Source: Sphingobium sp. DEHP117 (GTDB lineage: Bacteria; Pseudomonadota; Alphaproteobacteria; Sphingomonadales; Sphingomonadaceae). From it: 64,000 nt of DNA. Shown in pieces: positions 42,330 through 49,883 of the stretch; within the stretch, counting starts at the first letter, position 1; the number at the start of each line of letters is the position of its first letter. Below the pieces are notes generated by a model that saw only the letters and a list, made by a program, of their open reading frames with translations, was not told the DNA's origin and did not search any database. The position numbers were made by a program, and so were the translations under genes. Location: assembly GCF_030867385.1 (NCBI RefSeq), contig NZ_JAPFBJ010000003.1:186001-250000 (forward strand), read 5' to 3'.

Positions 42330-43282
42330 GAACGACCAGACCACAAGGCTTCCCCCGTATCGCGGCGCAACTCTACGGACGACCGCTTGCCATCACCGAG
42401 CATCACGCGGAGATTCTGGCGCACGTCTTTGATGAAAAAATGGGCATTGTCAGTTCGACCGCCGTCAACGGCGTTGCGCTAGAAGCCCGCGCTATCGCTC
42501 AGCGCGTCGCGGAAATCGAGCGCAGCGCCATGGCACGTGACGCCACGTTCGACCCGGAAAACCGCAAGCCCTATCGGATGACCGGCAATATCGCGGTGAT
42601 AGAGATCGACGGAGTTCTCGTTCACAAAGGTGGCTGGATAGACGCAGCCTGCGGGTTCGTGGGCTACAATTATCTGCTCTCCATGTTCGAAGCAGCGATG
42701 CATGACCCCGACGTACTGGGCATTTGGGTAGTGATCGACTCGCCGGGGGGCGCCGTCGCCGGACTGTTTCAGTTCGTTGAGGAAATGGCACAGATGACGG
42801 CGGAAGCTGGCGGCAAGCCGGTTTATGCCTGGGTCGATGAGCAGGCTTGCAGTGCCGCCTATGTCATCCTGAGTATCTGCGACAAAGCATACGCTCCCAC
42901 ATCAGCGATGGTTGGCTCGATTGGATGCGTCGCAACCTTGCGGACGATCAATCGTGCACTCGATCAAGCCGGCGTCGACGTGGAGATATTCCGGTCACGT
43001 CCCCGCAAGGCGCGCGGCGGCCCCTTCGAGGCAATGGACGATGAGACGCGCGCGCGCATCCAGCGCAGCGTAGACGAGGCCGACGATATCATGGCGGCCA
43101 TTGTTGCAGCTGGCCGCGATCTGACCCTCGACGCGATCGATCAGATGGGCGGCGATTGGTTCGAAGGAGATGAGGCTGAGAGCTTGGGCCTCGTCGATGC
43201 CATTGTGTCCGAACGCGATGCCTGGGCTCTGCTCGAGGACGAAGTCGATCGCATCAAGCGCGAAAAGAGGAAACCACAATGA
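42326..43282 (+). CDS. head maturation protease, S49/ClpP-like (lambda gpC type)
   Basis: This 318-residue serine peptidase has the SppA-like core: VIEIDGVLVHKGGW, GIWVVIDSPGGAVAGLFQFV, and the catalytic Ser in VDEQACSAAYVILSICDKAY, then APTSAMVGSIGCVATLR. In the lambda group it digests the scaffold and processes the portal during prohead maturation. The start overlaps the HNH gene stop (ATGA) and the stop overlaps the scaffold gene (ATGA). Confidence 0.9.
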   Translation: MRTTRPQGFPRIAAQLYGRPLAITEHHAEILAHVFDEKMGIVSSTAVNGVALEARAIAQRVAEIERSAMARDATFDPENRKPYRMTGNIAVIEIDGVLVHKGGWIDAACGFVGYNYLLSMFEAAMHDPDVLGIWVVIDSPGGAVAGLFQFVEEMAQMTAEAGGKPVYAWVDEQACSAAYVILSICDKAYAPTSAMVGSIGCVATLRTINRALDQAGVDVEIFRSRPRKARGGPFEAMDDETRARIQRSVDEADDIMAAIVAAGRDLTLDAIDQMGGDWFEGDEAESLGLVDAIVSERDAWALLEDEVDRIKREKRKPQ

Positions 43283-43809
43283 GCCGGATTGCAGCAATTC
43301 GTGCGGCAGCGAAGGGTGCCAAGGCGCCCGTCGACGACGACGAAGACAACGAAGAAACCATTGAGAATGACGGCGCTCCTGCTCCGTCCAAATCGAAACG
43401 AAAGGACTCAGATATGGCGGAAGCCGAAAACCATGCCGCGGCTATCGAGGCCGCGAAGAAGGAAGGTCAAGCGCTTGGCTTCAAGGCCGCAAACGAGCGC
43501 ATGAATGCCGTGTTCGCCAGCGAGCACTACACCGGGCGCGAAGGCGCGGCGGCGAAGCTGTTGGGCAAAGAGGCGATGTCGGCAGATGATATTGTCGAAG
43601 TGCTCGCCGAGATGCCAAAGGTCGAGCCGGCTGCGCTGACCGAGGATCAGCAGCGCGCCGCTGCTGAAGAAGCTGGACGCAAGGAAATGCTCCAGCAGCT
43701 CAACCAGCAGGGCAACAGCGGTGTCGATGCCGATGCGGGCGGCAAGTCGGCTGAACCGAACCACGGATGGGACGCGATCCACGCCGACATCCGCGCCCGT
43801 CGCGGCTGA
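43279..43809 (+). CDS. scaffold-like capsid assembly protein
   Basis: This 176-residue, acidic, helical protein (DDDEDNEETIENDGAPAP near the start; AAAIEAAKKEGQALGFKAAN; ending NHGWDAIHADIRARRG) lies directly after the protease. In lambda the scaffold Nu3 is read in frame inside C; here it is a separate gene coupled by ATGA. The composition and place support a scaffold; the sequence itself has no catalytic motif. Confidence 0.75.
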   Translation: MSRIAAIRAAAKGAKAPVDDDEDNEETIENDGAPAPSKSKRKDSDMAEAENHAAAIEAAKKEGQALGFKAANERMNAVFASEHYTGREGAAAKLLGKEAMSADDIVEVLAEMPKVEPAALTEDQQRAAAEEAGRKEMLQQLNQQGNSGVDADAGGKSAEPNHGWDAIHADIRARRG

Positions 43810-43844
43810 TCGGCCGCCCACTCATCCTTTGAAAGGTACTGCAC

Positions 43845-44507
43845 ATGACCACTCTCACCGAAGGCATTTACGCCACTGAGTCCTTTATCAGCGAAGCGCC
43901 GGGCGATCGCTCGCGTGAAGCTATCGTTGTCAAATCCGGCCAGAACCTCAAGGCCTGCGCCGTTCTCGCTACCATCGTTTCCGGCACCGTCGCTTCGGCA
44001 GCCAAATCGGGGGGAAATACCGGCAACGGCACCTTCACGCTCGACGGCACCACGCCGCTCCTGCTTGGCGCAAAGCTGGGCGTTTATACCCTGCGCTGCA
44101 CTGCGGCGGCAGCCAATAACGGCACATTCCGTCTCGAGGATCCGGATGGCCTCGTGCTCGGCGATATCGTGATGGCGGCTGGCGCGGCTACCGTTGCCGA
44201 GCAGATCAAAGGCGCTCTGGCCGACGGCTCCTCCGACTTCGTTGTGGGAGACGGCTTCGACATCACCGTAACTGTCGCGACCGAAAAGGAGGTCGAATAC
44301 AACCCTGCGGGCACTGATGGCTCGCAGATTGCGACCGGCATCCTCTACGGCGCGATCAACGCCACCTCCGCCGACACGCGCGGCGTCGCCTACAAGCGCG
44401 ATTGCGAGCACAACGCCGACATCGTGGTGTGGAAGTCCGGGATCACCGCGACCCAGAAGGCGAAAGGCACAGCCGACCTCAAGCGGCGCGGCATCATCCT
44501 GCGCTGA
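43845..44507 (+). CDS. head decoration protein (gpD-like) with inserted domain
   Basis: This 220-residue protein begins like lambda gpD (TEGIYATESFISEAPGDRSR EAIVVKSG-type) and ends like it (ADTRGVAYKRDCEHNADIVV). Between them is an extra 90-residue beta-rich domain (GNTGNGTFTLDGTTPLLLGA...GDGFDITVTVA), doubling the lambda size of 110. Decoration trimers stabilise the expanded head; the extra domain probably projects outward. It is followed by a hairpin before the capsid gene. Confidence 0.8.
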   Translation: MTTLTEGIYATESFISEAPGDRSREAIVVKSGQNLKACAVLATIVSGTVASAAKSGGNTGNGTFTLDGTTPLLLGAKLGVYTLRCTAAAANNGTFRLEDPDGLVLGDIVMAAGAATVAEQIKGALADGSSDFVVGDGFDITVTVATEKEVEYNPAGTDGSQIATGILYGAINATSADTRGVAYKRDCEHNADIVVWKSGITATQKAKGTADLKRRGIILR

Positions 44508-44528
44508 TAACCCATCACGACACGACGC

Positions 44529-44560
44529 AAGGGCGTCGGGGCACTGCTCCGGCGCCCTTT
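44529..44560 (+). terminator. stem-loop between decoration and capsid genes
   Basis: Inverted repeat AAGGGCGTCGG / CCGGCGCCCTT (10 of 11 paired) with a 9-nt loop and a short T-run (TTT, then ctc). It looks like a weak intrinsic terminator or an RNA processing/stability element that sets the ratio of the two capsid proteins. Confidence 0.5.
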
Positions 44561-44590
44561 CTCGTGCCCATTTGAAAGGACAATCCCACC

Positions 44591-45601
44591 ATGTTGACCA
44601 TGGACGTATTCAAGCAGGACGCCTTCTCGGCAATTTCGCTGACCGAAGCTGTCCGCAAATCCCAGACCATCCCCGGTCTCATCGGCTCTCTCGGCATTTT
44701 TACCCCAAAGCCTGTGCGGACCCGCACGGTTGCGGTTGAGGTGAAGGGCAACACGCTCAATATCATCCAGACCAGCGAGCCGGGAGCGCCTCGCACCCGT
44801 CGCGCGAACAACAAGGCTGACATTCGCGATCTGCGCGTGCGTCGCATCGAGGAGTCCTCGACGATCACCGCAGAGCAGTTGCAGGGCATCCGCGCCTTCG
44901 GTTCGGAGACGGAACTGAAAACCCTCCAGACCGAGGTTGCCGAGCGTCAGCAGGATTGCATTGACGACATGTCCGCCACGGTCGAACGCCTGCGCCTGTC
45001 TTGCATTAACGGCGTTCTTCTCGATGCCGACGACACCACGATCTACGACTATTACGCGACCTTCGGCATTTCCCAGCCCGCCGAGATCGATTTCAATTGG
45101 GCGGCGCGGACCAAGTGCAAACAGTTCGTTGCCAACAACGTCAAGCGCCCGATTCTTCGTGCGCTGGGCGGACGGGCGGCGCCTGGGATGCGCATCCTCG
45201 CCCTCTGCGGCGACGACTTCTACGACGAAATGCAGGAAAATGGCGAGTATCGCGACACCTTCAAGAACACCGAGAAGGCCAGCAAGTTGCTGGAGGACAG
45301 CGTGTTCGATGCGGTCGACGCATGGGGCGTTACCTGGCTGAACTACCGCGGCACCGATGACAACTCCAAGGTTGCGATCGGCGTCGACAAGGTGAAGTTC
45401 CTCCCCATCGGCGTGCGCGGCCTGTTTCAGGAAGCGTTCGCCCCGGCCCCGACCTTCTCGCTCGTCAATACGATGGGCCAGGAATGGTATAGCCGCATCA
45501 TCGTCGACAAGGATCGCGAGGAATGGGCCGAGATCGAGATCGAGAGCCATCGTCTCCCGATCTGCACCCGCCCCGACGCGCTGCTCCAGGGCAACAAGTA
45601 A
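44591..45601 (+). CDS. major capsid protein (lambda gpE type)
   Basis: This 336-residue HK97-fold capsid protein of the gpE family starts TMDVFKQDAFSAISLTEAVR. It has VRTRTVAVEVKGNTLNIIQT, VAERQQDCIDDMSATVERLR and the C-terminal GVRGLFQEAFAPAPTFSLVN. Length is close to lambda gpE (341). It has its own ribosome site (GAAAGGA) after the hairpin and is followed by a second hairpin. Confidence 0.92.
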   Translation: MLTMDVFKQDAFSAISLTEAVRKSQTIPGLIGSLGIFTPKPVRTRTVAVEVKGNTLNIIQTSEPGAPRTRRANNKADIRDLRVRRIEESSTITAEQLQGIRAFGSETELKTLQTEVAERQQDCIDDMSATVERLRLSCINGVLLDADDTTIYDYYATFGISQPAEIDFNWAARTKCKQFVANNVKRPILRALGGRAAPGMRILALCGDDFYDEMQENGEYRDTFKNTEKASKLLEDSVFDAVDAWGVTWLNYRGTDDNSKVAIGVDKVKFLPIGVRGLFQEAFAPAPTFSLVNTMGQEWYSRIIVDKDREEWAEIEIESHRLPICTRPDALLQGNK

Positions 45602-45615
45602 TCCTCCCAACCTGA

Positions 45616-45648
45616 AAGGCCGCTCCTCACCGGGCGGCCTTCTCTTTT
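45616..45648 (+). terminator. intrinsic-terminator-like hairpin after the capsid gene
   Basis: Perfect 8-bp stem AAGGCCGC / GCGGCCTT with a 10-nt loop, followed by CTCTTTT. It could partly terminate or protect the 3' end of the abundant capsid message; tail genes continue in the same direction, so termination must be incomplete or antiterminated. Confidence 0.6.
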
Positions 45649-45663
45649 CACAAGGATACCGTG

Positions 45664-46032
45664 ATGCCCCTAGTGAAATGCAAAGCCATTCGCGTGTTCA
45701 CCGAATTCGTGTCGAATTTTGGCATGGTGCACGGCAACCCCGAAGGCTCCGACGAAAAAGCTCGGTTCCCGATGGTCCCAGAGGAAGCGGTCGCAAAACT
45801 AGCTGCCGAGGGTAAGGTCGAGCCAGTCGATCCTGACAGTCTTCCCCAGCTCGATCATGACGGCGACGGCCATCCTGGGGGTTCCATCTCGGCCACCGGC
45901 GACGATATTGCCACCCTGCGCAAGCTCTACAAGGATACCATCGGCAAAGCCCCGTTCAATGGCTGGAGCGCCGAAGAACTGCGCAAGCGCATCGCGGACG
46001 CAGCGCCCGCCGATGAAGACGCCCCGATCTGA
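45664..46032 (+). CDS. hypothetical head-region protein, 122 aa
   Basis: This acidic protein begins PLVKCKAIRVFTEFVSNFGM and has a C-terminal helical motif (IATLRKLYKDTIGKAPFNGW, SAEELRKRIADAAPADEDA) like SAP/HeH-type or packaging-linked helix pairs. It lies in the place of lambda FI, but I cannot confirm homology. A GTG one codon earlier is an alternative start. Its stop overlaps the next start (TGATG). Confidence 0.55.
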   Translation: MPLVKCKAIRVFTEFVSNFGMVHGNPEGSDEKARFPMVPEEAVAKLAAEGKVEPVDPDSLPQLDHDGDGHPGGSISATGDDIATLRKLYKDTIGKAPFNGWSAEELRKRIADAAPADEDAPI

Positions 46033-46370
46033 TGCCTGTCGATCTGGAGGCGCTGACCTCCAATCTCTTTTCCACCTGCGACGCCATGCTGGGCGACACG
46101 ATCACTATCACGCCGCCCAGCGCGTCACCTGTCACCCTCAAGGTCCATGCCTCGCACCGCGACCGCCGCGCCGACTTCGGCATGTCCGCCGCCACCGTGC
46201 AGGACGCGATGCTTGACATCGACATGGCACAGGTGCCCGGCAAACCCGGCTCTGGTTGGACCGTCACCCTACCCCTCGTCCCCGGCAAGACATTCGAGCC
46301 GCGCGATGTCCAGCGCGACGAGAGCGGGCGGCGTTGGGAATTTGGCTTGAAGGAACTGAAAGGTGGCTGA
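46032..46370 (+). CDS. head-tail joining protein (gpFII-like)
   Basis: This 112-residue beta-rich protein (DAMLGDTITITPPSASPVTL, KVHASHRDRRADFGMSAATV, and the end GRRWEFGLKELKGG) lies between capsid and tail genes, where lambda encodes FII. Pattern and length (lambda FII is 117) agree, but there is no diagnostic motif. It overlaps the following gene by 8 nt. Confidence 0.6.
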   Translation: MPVDLEALTSNLFSTCDAMLGDTITITPPSASPVTLKVHASHRDRRADFGMSAATVQDAMLDIDMAQVPGKPGSGWTVTLPLVPGKTFEPRDVQRDESGRRWEFGLKELKGG

Positions 46371-46821
46371 CGCAGCCATCACCAAAGTTCTCGCCGCGAT
46401 CAAGGCGCTGGTCGAGACGCCGTCCCTGACGTTCCACATCAATCGCACCGACGACAACCCGCTGGATGAGAGCGAGCTCCCCGGCGTCATCGTGCGGGTG
46501 CCGCACATGGCGTTCGAGGATTACGGCTCGCAAGGCGGCGACATGGTGCGCGCGACGCTGCACTTCGACTTTTGCAGCTCCGGTTCGGCCGGTGAGACGA
46601 TCGACCAGGAGAACCAGCGCAACGTGGCGGACACGATGAAGCGCATGGCCAGCGACCGCACGCTTGGCGGGATGGTCCATCGCTGGGAGGCCGCCGCCGT
46701 TTCCGGCTCGGAACAGGATGGCGCCGATGTCGGCACCGCGATCCTCGAAACCGAAATCGTATTCTTCACGCTGCGAGATGATCCGTTCGTGATCGTCGGA
46801 CTGACCGGCGCGCACTTCTGA
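46363..46821 (+). CDS. minor tail / tail terminator protein (gpU-like)
   Basis: This 152-residue protein starts at GTG 46363. It begins ADAAITKVLAAIKALVETPS and has LPGVIVRVPHMAFEDYG and GDMVRATLHFDFCSSGSAG, an alpha/beta layout expected for tail terminators such as gpU. Assignment rests on position between the joining protein and the tail tube gene and on size. Confidence 0.55.
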   Translation: MADAAITKVLAAIKALVETPSLTFHINRTDDNPLDESELPGVIVRVPHMAFEDYGSQGGDMVRATLHFDFCSSGSAGETIDQENQRNVADTMKRMASDRTLGGMVHRWEAAAVSGSEQDGADVGTAILETEIVFFTLRDDPFVIVGLTGAHF

Positions 46822-46844
46822 CCTCAACATAAAGGAATCTGCAT

Positions 46845-47012
46845 ATGCCTGCTCTGGAGACTGCTCCGGCGCTGCCCGTGGGCTGCGTCGACTTCAACAA
46901 GCTGCACGACAACTGCGCCAAGGGCGTGGCCGACCCGCTCAAGGGCGTCGTCATCGTGCCCGAAAACGAAAAGCTGGTCGACGAGCCCGTCCCGGCCACC
47001 AAGCCCGAATAA
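46845..47012 (+). CDS. small tail-region protein, 55 aa
   Basis: This short protein begins PALETAPALPVGCVDFNKLH, has CAKGVADPLKGVVIVPENEK, and ends with a Pro-rich tail. AAAGGA precedes the ATG at the normal distance. It lies between the terminator-like and tube genes. Unknown function. Confidence 0.6.
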   Translation: MPALETAPALPVGCVDFNKLHDNCAKGVADPLKGVVIVPENEKLVDEPVPATKPE

Positions 47013-47024
47013 GGAGCCTTTATC

Positions 47025-48212
47025 ATGGCATTTCGCTCGCAATTCACGTCTGTGGCGGTTGCGGTTCAGTCGTCCGTCGACACATGGGGATCCCCTTCGT
47101 CCACGACCGACGTATTCCCTTGCGCCAACGTCAAGCTGTCCAAGGAGTCTATCCTTGCCGAGAACCCGGAATATCTAGGCACGGTCGACAAGCCCGGCGA
47201 CTTCGTGCTCGGCCAGAAGGTCGGCTTGACACTCTCGATCCCGCTGCGCGCTCCGGGTGGTGCCTCGCCGCCGTCTGCCGGCGCGTTCATTCCGGGCCGC
47301 TTCCTGCGCGCCGCCGGATGGACTGAGAACATCATTTCCTCGGCTATACCGGCCTCGCCGGAAGCGCTCGGTTCAGGGTCCACCACCACCGCGGCCAAGC
47401 TCGGCTCATCGGCCACAGGCACGGCCAACCTCTACAAGGGGCTGGCGCTCACCCTCTCCGACAACGGCACTGGCTATAACCGCCAGATGACAGCGATCCG
47501 CGATTACAGCGCCGCAAAACTCGCGACGATCGCGGAAACTCTGGGTGGCGCTCCTGCGGCGAACTACCAGATCCCCAAGCAGCTCGCCTATCAGAGTGGC
47601 GCATCGGGCACGCCGCCGGTGCTTTCCTTGAGCGTCTGGTACGACGCGGTGCGGTACGACCTCATCAACATGACGGTATCGGGTTTGAAGTTCAACTTCC
47701 CGGTCTCGACCCGGAACTCGACCGAATATCCGATGATGGAACTGACGCTCGACGGCGACCTCTACGCCTTCGCAGATCAGGCAGCACCCCTGGTTGGTGC
47801 TCTTGGCGGCATTCCGACGTTCAAGGACGGCGACTTCTGGATTGCCGGCAAGGCGCTGGGCGGCAGCAGCTTCTCCGCCGACATGGGCATTCAGGTCGGC
47901 TATGCGCCCAACCCCAACAAGGCGTCTGGCAACGACGCGGCGCAGATCACGATGACCAAGCGCACCGCGCAGATCACGCTCAACCACAACCTGAAGGCGA
48001 CGATCGACTTCGAGGCGCTGGCACTGGCTCAGGCACAACACGCGCTTTGGGCACAGTATGGCTATGTCGCTGGCAACATGGTGAGCTTCATCATCCCCAA
48101 TGGTCGCTTCGCCTACGCCAATGTCGACAATGGCAGTGAGTTCATCAGTCAGACGATCGACATGCTGATCGACGATTCCGACAAGGCTCTGAATCTCATC
48201 TTTCCGTACTGA
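47025..48212 (+). CDS. major tail (tube) protein
   Basis: This 395-residue protein begins AFRSQFTSVAVAVQSSVDTW. Parts such as LGQKVGLTLSIPLRAPGG, YDLINMTVSGLKFNFPVSTR and FSADMGIQVGYAPNPNKASG have the alternating strand pattern of phage tail tube proteins. The position between the tail terminator and the G/GT-type chaperone pair supports this. It is larger than lambda gpV (246), so extra surface domains are likely. Confidence 0.75.
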   Translation: MAFRSQFTSVAVAVQSSVDTWGSPSSTTDVFPCANVKLSKESILAENPEYLGTVDKPGDFVLGQKVGLTLSIPLRAPGGASPPSAGAFIPGRFLRAAGWTENIISSAIPASPEALGSGSTTTAAKLGSSATGTANLYKGLALTLSDNGTGYNRQMTAIRDYSAAKLATIAETLGGAPAANYQIPKQLAYQSGASGTPPVLSLSVWYDAVRYDLINMTVSGLKFNFPVSTRNSTEYPMMELTLDGDLYAFADQAAPLVGALGGIPTFKDGDFWIAGKALGGSSFSADMGIQVGYAPNPNKASGNDAAQITMTKRTAQITLNHNLKATIDFEALALAQAQHALWAQYGYVAGNMVSFIIPNGRFAYANVDNGSEFISQTIDMLIDDSDKALNLIFPY

Positions 48213-48238
48213 ACCTTCCCTCACCCCGGAGATTTCCC

Positions 48239-49015
48239 GTGACAAAATACCCGGTCGAAGGCGGGGAGTTGGTCGAATATACGCCCGACTCCCTCGTCAA
48301 CCTGATTGAGCCTCCCAAATTCTTCCTGCGTCCCGTCACCGAGCGGGAGCGCCGCCGACTGCGCAAGCTCGCCATCCAGGAGGGATTGCGCAGCCACGAT
48401 GTCGCCAAACTGCGCGAGGAGACCTTGAACGGTCTTCGCGAGCTTTGGTCGGAGCAGGTGTTTGCTGAGCAGGAGGGCCGTCTGCGCGCCTTCTGGGATG
48501 CCTATGACCAGCACGAGCAGGAGCAGGAGGGCAAGGAGGATCCCGAGCCATTCGAGCACCCCGACAAAGCCGCGATGATGGAGCTCAGCGAGCGCATCAC
48601 GCGCGCATGGGCGCCGCTGTTGCGCATGGTGGCCGACAATAACGAGTGGGACGAGACGTGGCCCAAGCTCATCGCGTCGATCACCGTTGCCGGCTGGCGC
48701 GATCTCGACGCCCGCTATGAGCGCAGCGAGGGCATTGTGGGCCTCGACTGCCTCGACGAGATGGAAAAGGCGCTGGATGCCGTCGAAGCCCAGGCAATGA
48801 CCGATCAGGTCGACGGAGTTATCGGCCACGGCACGGCATTCCGCCAGCTTATCGTGCGCTGCATCCGCCTGTTCAGCGTGAGCAAGGCCGAGGAAAAAAA
48901 CTCCGAATCGCCGTCGAAGTCCTCCACCACCCCGAACACTTCGAAGGCGAGTGGGAAGGAACAGAAGGCTGGGTCATCGGCGGCGAAAAATTCCAGCGAA
49001 ACCCTCGCGAACTGA
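48239..49015 (+). CDS. tail assembly chaperone, short form (gpG-like)
   Basis: This 258-residue protein starts GTG 48239 and is made when no frameshift occurs. The body is helical (FLRPVTERERRRLRKLAIQE, then LREETLNGLRELWSEQVFAE); the final 38 residues after codon 219 are Ser/Lys-rich and without structure (SPSKSSTTPNTSKASGKEQK), as is usual for the zero-frame tail of such genes. It binds the tape measure protein during tail assembly. It lies between tube and tape measure genes. Confidence 0.8.
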   Translation: MTKYPVEGGELVEYTPDSLVNLIEPPKFFLRPVTERERRRLRKLAIQEGLRSHDVAKLREETLNGLRELWSEQVFAEQEGRLRAFWDAYDQHEQEQEGKEDPEPFEHPDKAAMMELSERITRAWAPLLRMVADNNEWDETWPKLIASITVAGWRDLDARYERSEGIVGLDCLDEMEKALDAVEAQAMTDQVDGVIGHGTAFRQLIVRCIRLFSVSKAEEKNSESPSKSSTTPNTSKASGKEQKAGSSAAKNSSETLAN

Positions 49016-49179
49016 TCGACGAGGAAGACATGGATATCGTGCACATGTTCCACCGATGCGACATGGGGATGGCGGGCCGCATCTGGCCCGATGGCGGCTC
49101 GCTGCTTGATCAGCCCGTGAAACTGGTGCGCGCGTTTTCCGTGATTGCTGACGCCGTGGCTAAGGTGCGCAAGACATGA
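48239..49179 (+). CDS. tail assembly chaperone, -1 frameshift product (gpGT-like)
   Basis: A -1 slip at A AAA AAC (48895-48901) joins the first 220 codons to a second open frame that has no start of its own. After the slip it reads LRIAVEVLHHPEHFEGEWEG, then GWVIGGEKFQRNPRELIDEE, DMDIVHMFHRCDMGMAGRIW and ends ADAVAKVRKT at 49176, for 313 residues. The second frame is well composed, ends in an ATGA overlap with the next gene, and fills a 160-bp space otherwise without a gene. This is the G/GT arrangement of lambda and many siphophages, with one of the most slippery heptamers known. Confidence 0.85.
48895..48901 (+). promoter_or_regulatory. -1 ribosomal frameshift site AAAAAAC
   Basis: The heptamer is in the zero frame as A AAA AAC (X XXY YYZ), within gaggAAAAAAACtcc. 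Both tRNAs can re-pair after a one-base slip. Downstream sequence is GC-rich and could form a stimulatory structure, but I did not identify a definite one. Confidence 0.85.
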
Positions 49180-49880
49180 TGCGCGCCGCGCTGCGCCGGC
49201 CCAGCCCCGGCGTCTTTCAGGACTATCGCCGCTTTGCCATCCAGCGGTCGGAGCGCGCGGCGCTTATTGCCACCGATCGCGCGTCATCTGCCGGCAAAGT
49301 GGGAGACCGACAGGATATGGCTGGTGCTGGGCTTGGGCGTCTCGGCTTCGCGCTCGGCTCCGGCTCCGACCTCCAGAAGAATGGGCAAGTCCATCGCTTC
49401 GGCGCAAGCGGCTTCCGGGCTTCAGGCTGGATCTTCGTGCGCTCCCGTTCCGAGCGTACCCTTGGCACCATCCAGATTTATACCGAGGGCGGCGAGATTC
49501 TTCCCCGCAAGGGCTGGCTCTGGATGCCGACCGACAATGTGCCCAAGCGCGTCGGCCGCTACAAGATGACGCCCAAGCGCTACATGGCATCTCCACTCGC
49601 CTCCTCGATCGGCCCGCTTGTGCAGATTGAGGGGCGGCACAGTGGCGAGGCGTTGCTGGTGGTGCGCAATGTCACCACGCGACTGTCTGGCCGGTCCAAT
49701 CCGCGCCGCCTGCCGCGCAGTGGTCGGGCGCGCGCCGGACGCGAGGTGCAGGACATGATCGTCATGTTCGTCGGCATCCGCCGCACGAGCCGCACCCAGC
49801 GCGTCGACCCCGCCGCGCGCCACCGTCAACAGCAGGCGCTGCTGCCCCGTTACTGGCACGAAGCAATAGGGACCATCTGA
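49176..49880 (+). CDS. DUF6441 family tail-region protein
   Basis: This 234-residue basic protein starts by ATGA overlap with the frameshifted chaperone. The segment GEILPRKGWLWMPTDNVPKR is typical of DUF6441 proteins, which lie between the chaperone and tape measure genes in many alphaproteobacterial siphophages. Exact role is unknown; probably a minor tail component. Confidence 0.7.
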   Translation: MMRAALRRPSPGVFQDYRRFAIQRSERAALIATDRASSAGKVGDRQDMAGAGLGRLGFALGSGSDLQKNGQVHRFGASGFRASGWIFVRSRSERTLGTIQIYTEGGEILPRKGWLWMPTDNVPKRVGRYKMTPKRYMASPLASSIGPLVQIEGRHSGEALLVVRNVTTRLSGRSNPRRLPRSGRARAGREVQDMIVMFVGIRRTSRTQRVDPAARHRQQQALLPRYWHEAIGTI

Positions 49881-49883
49881 GCC

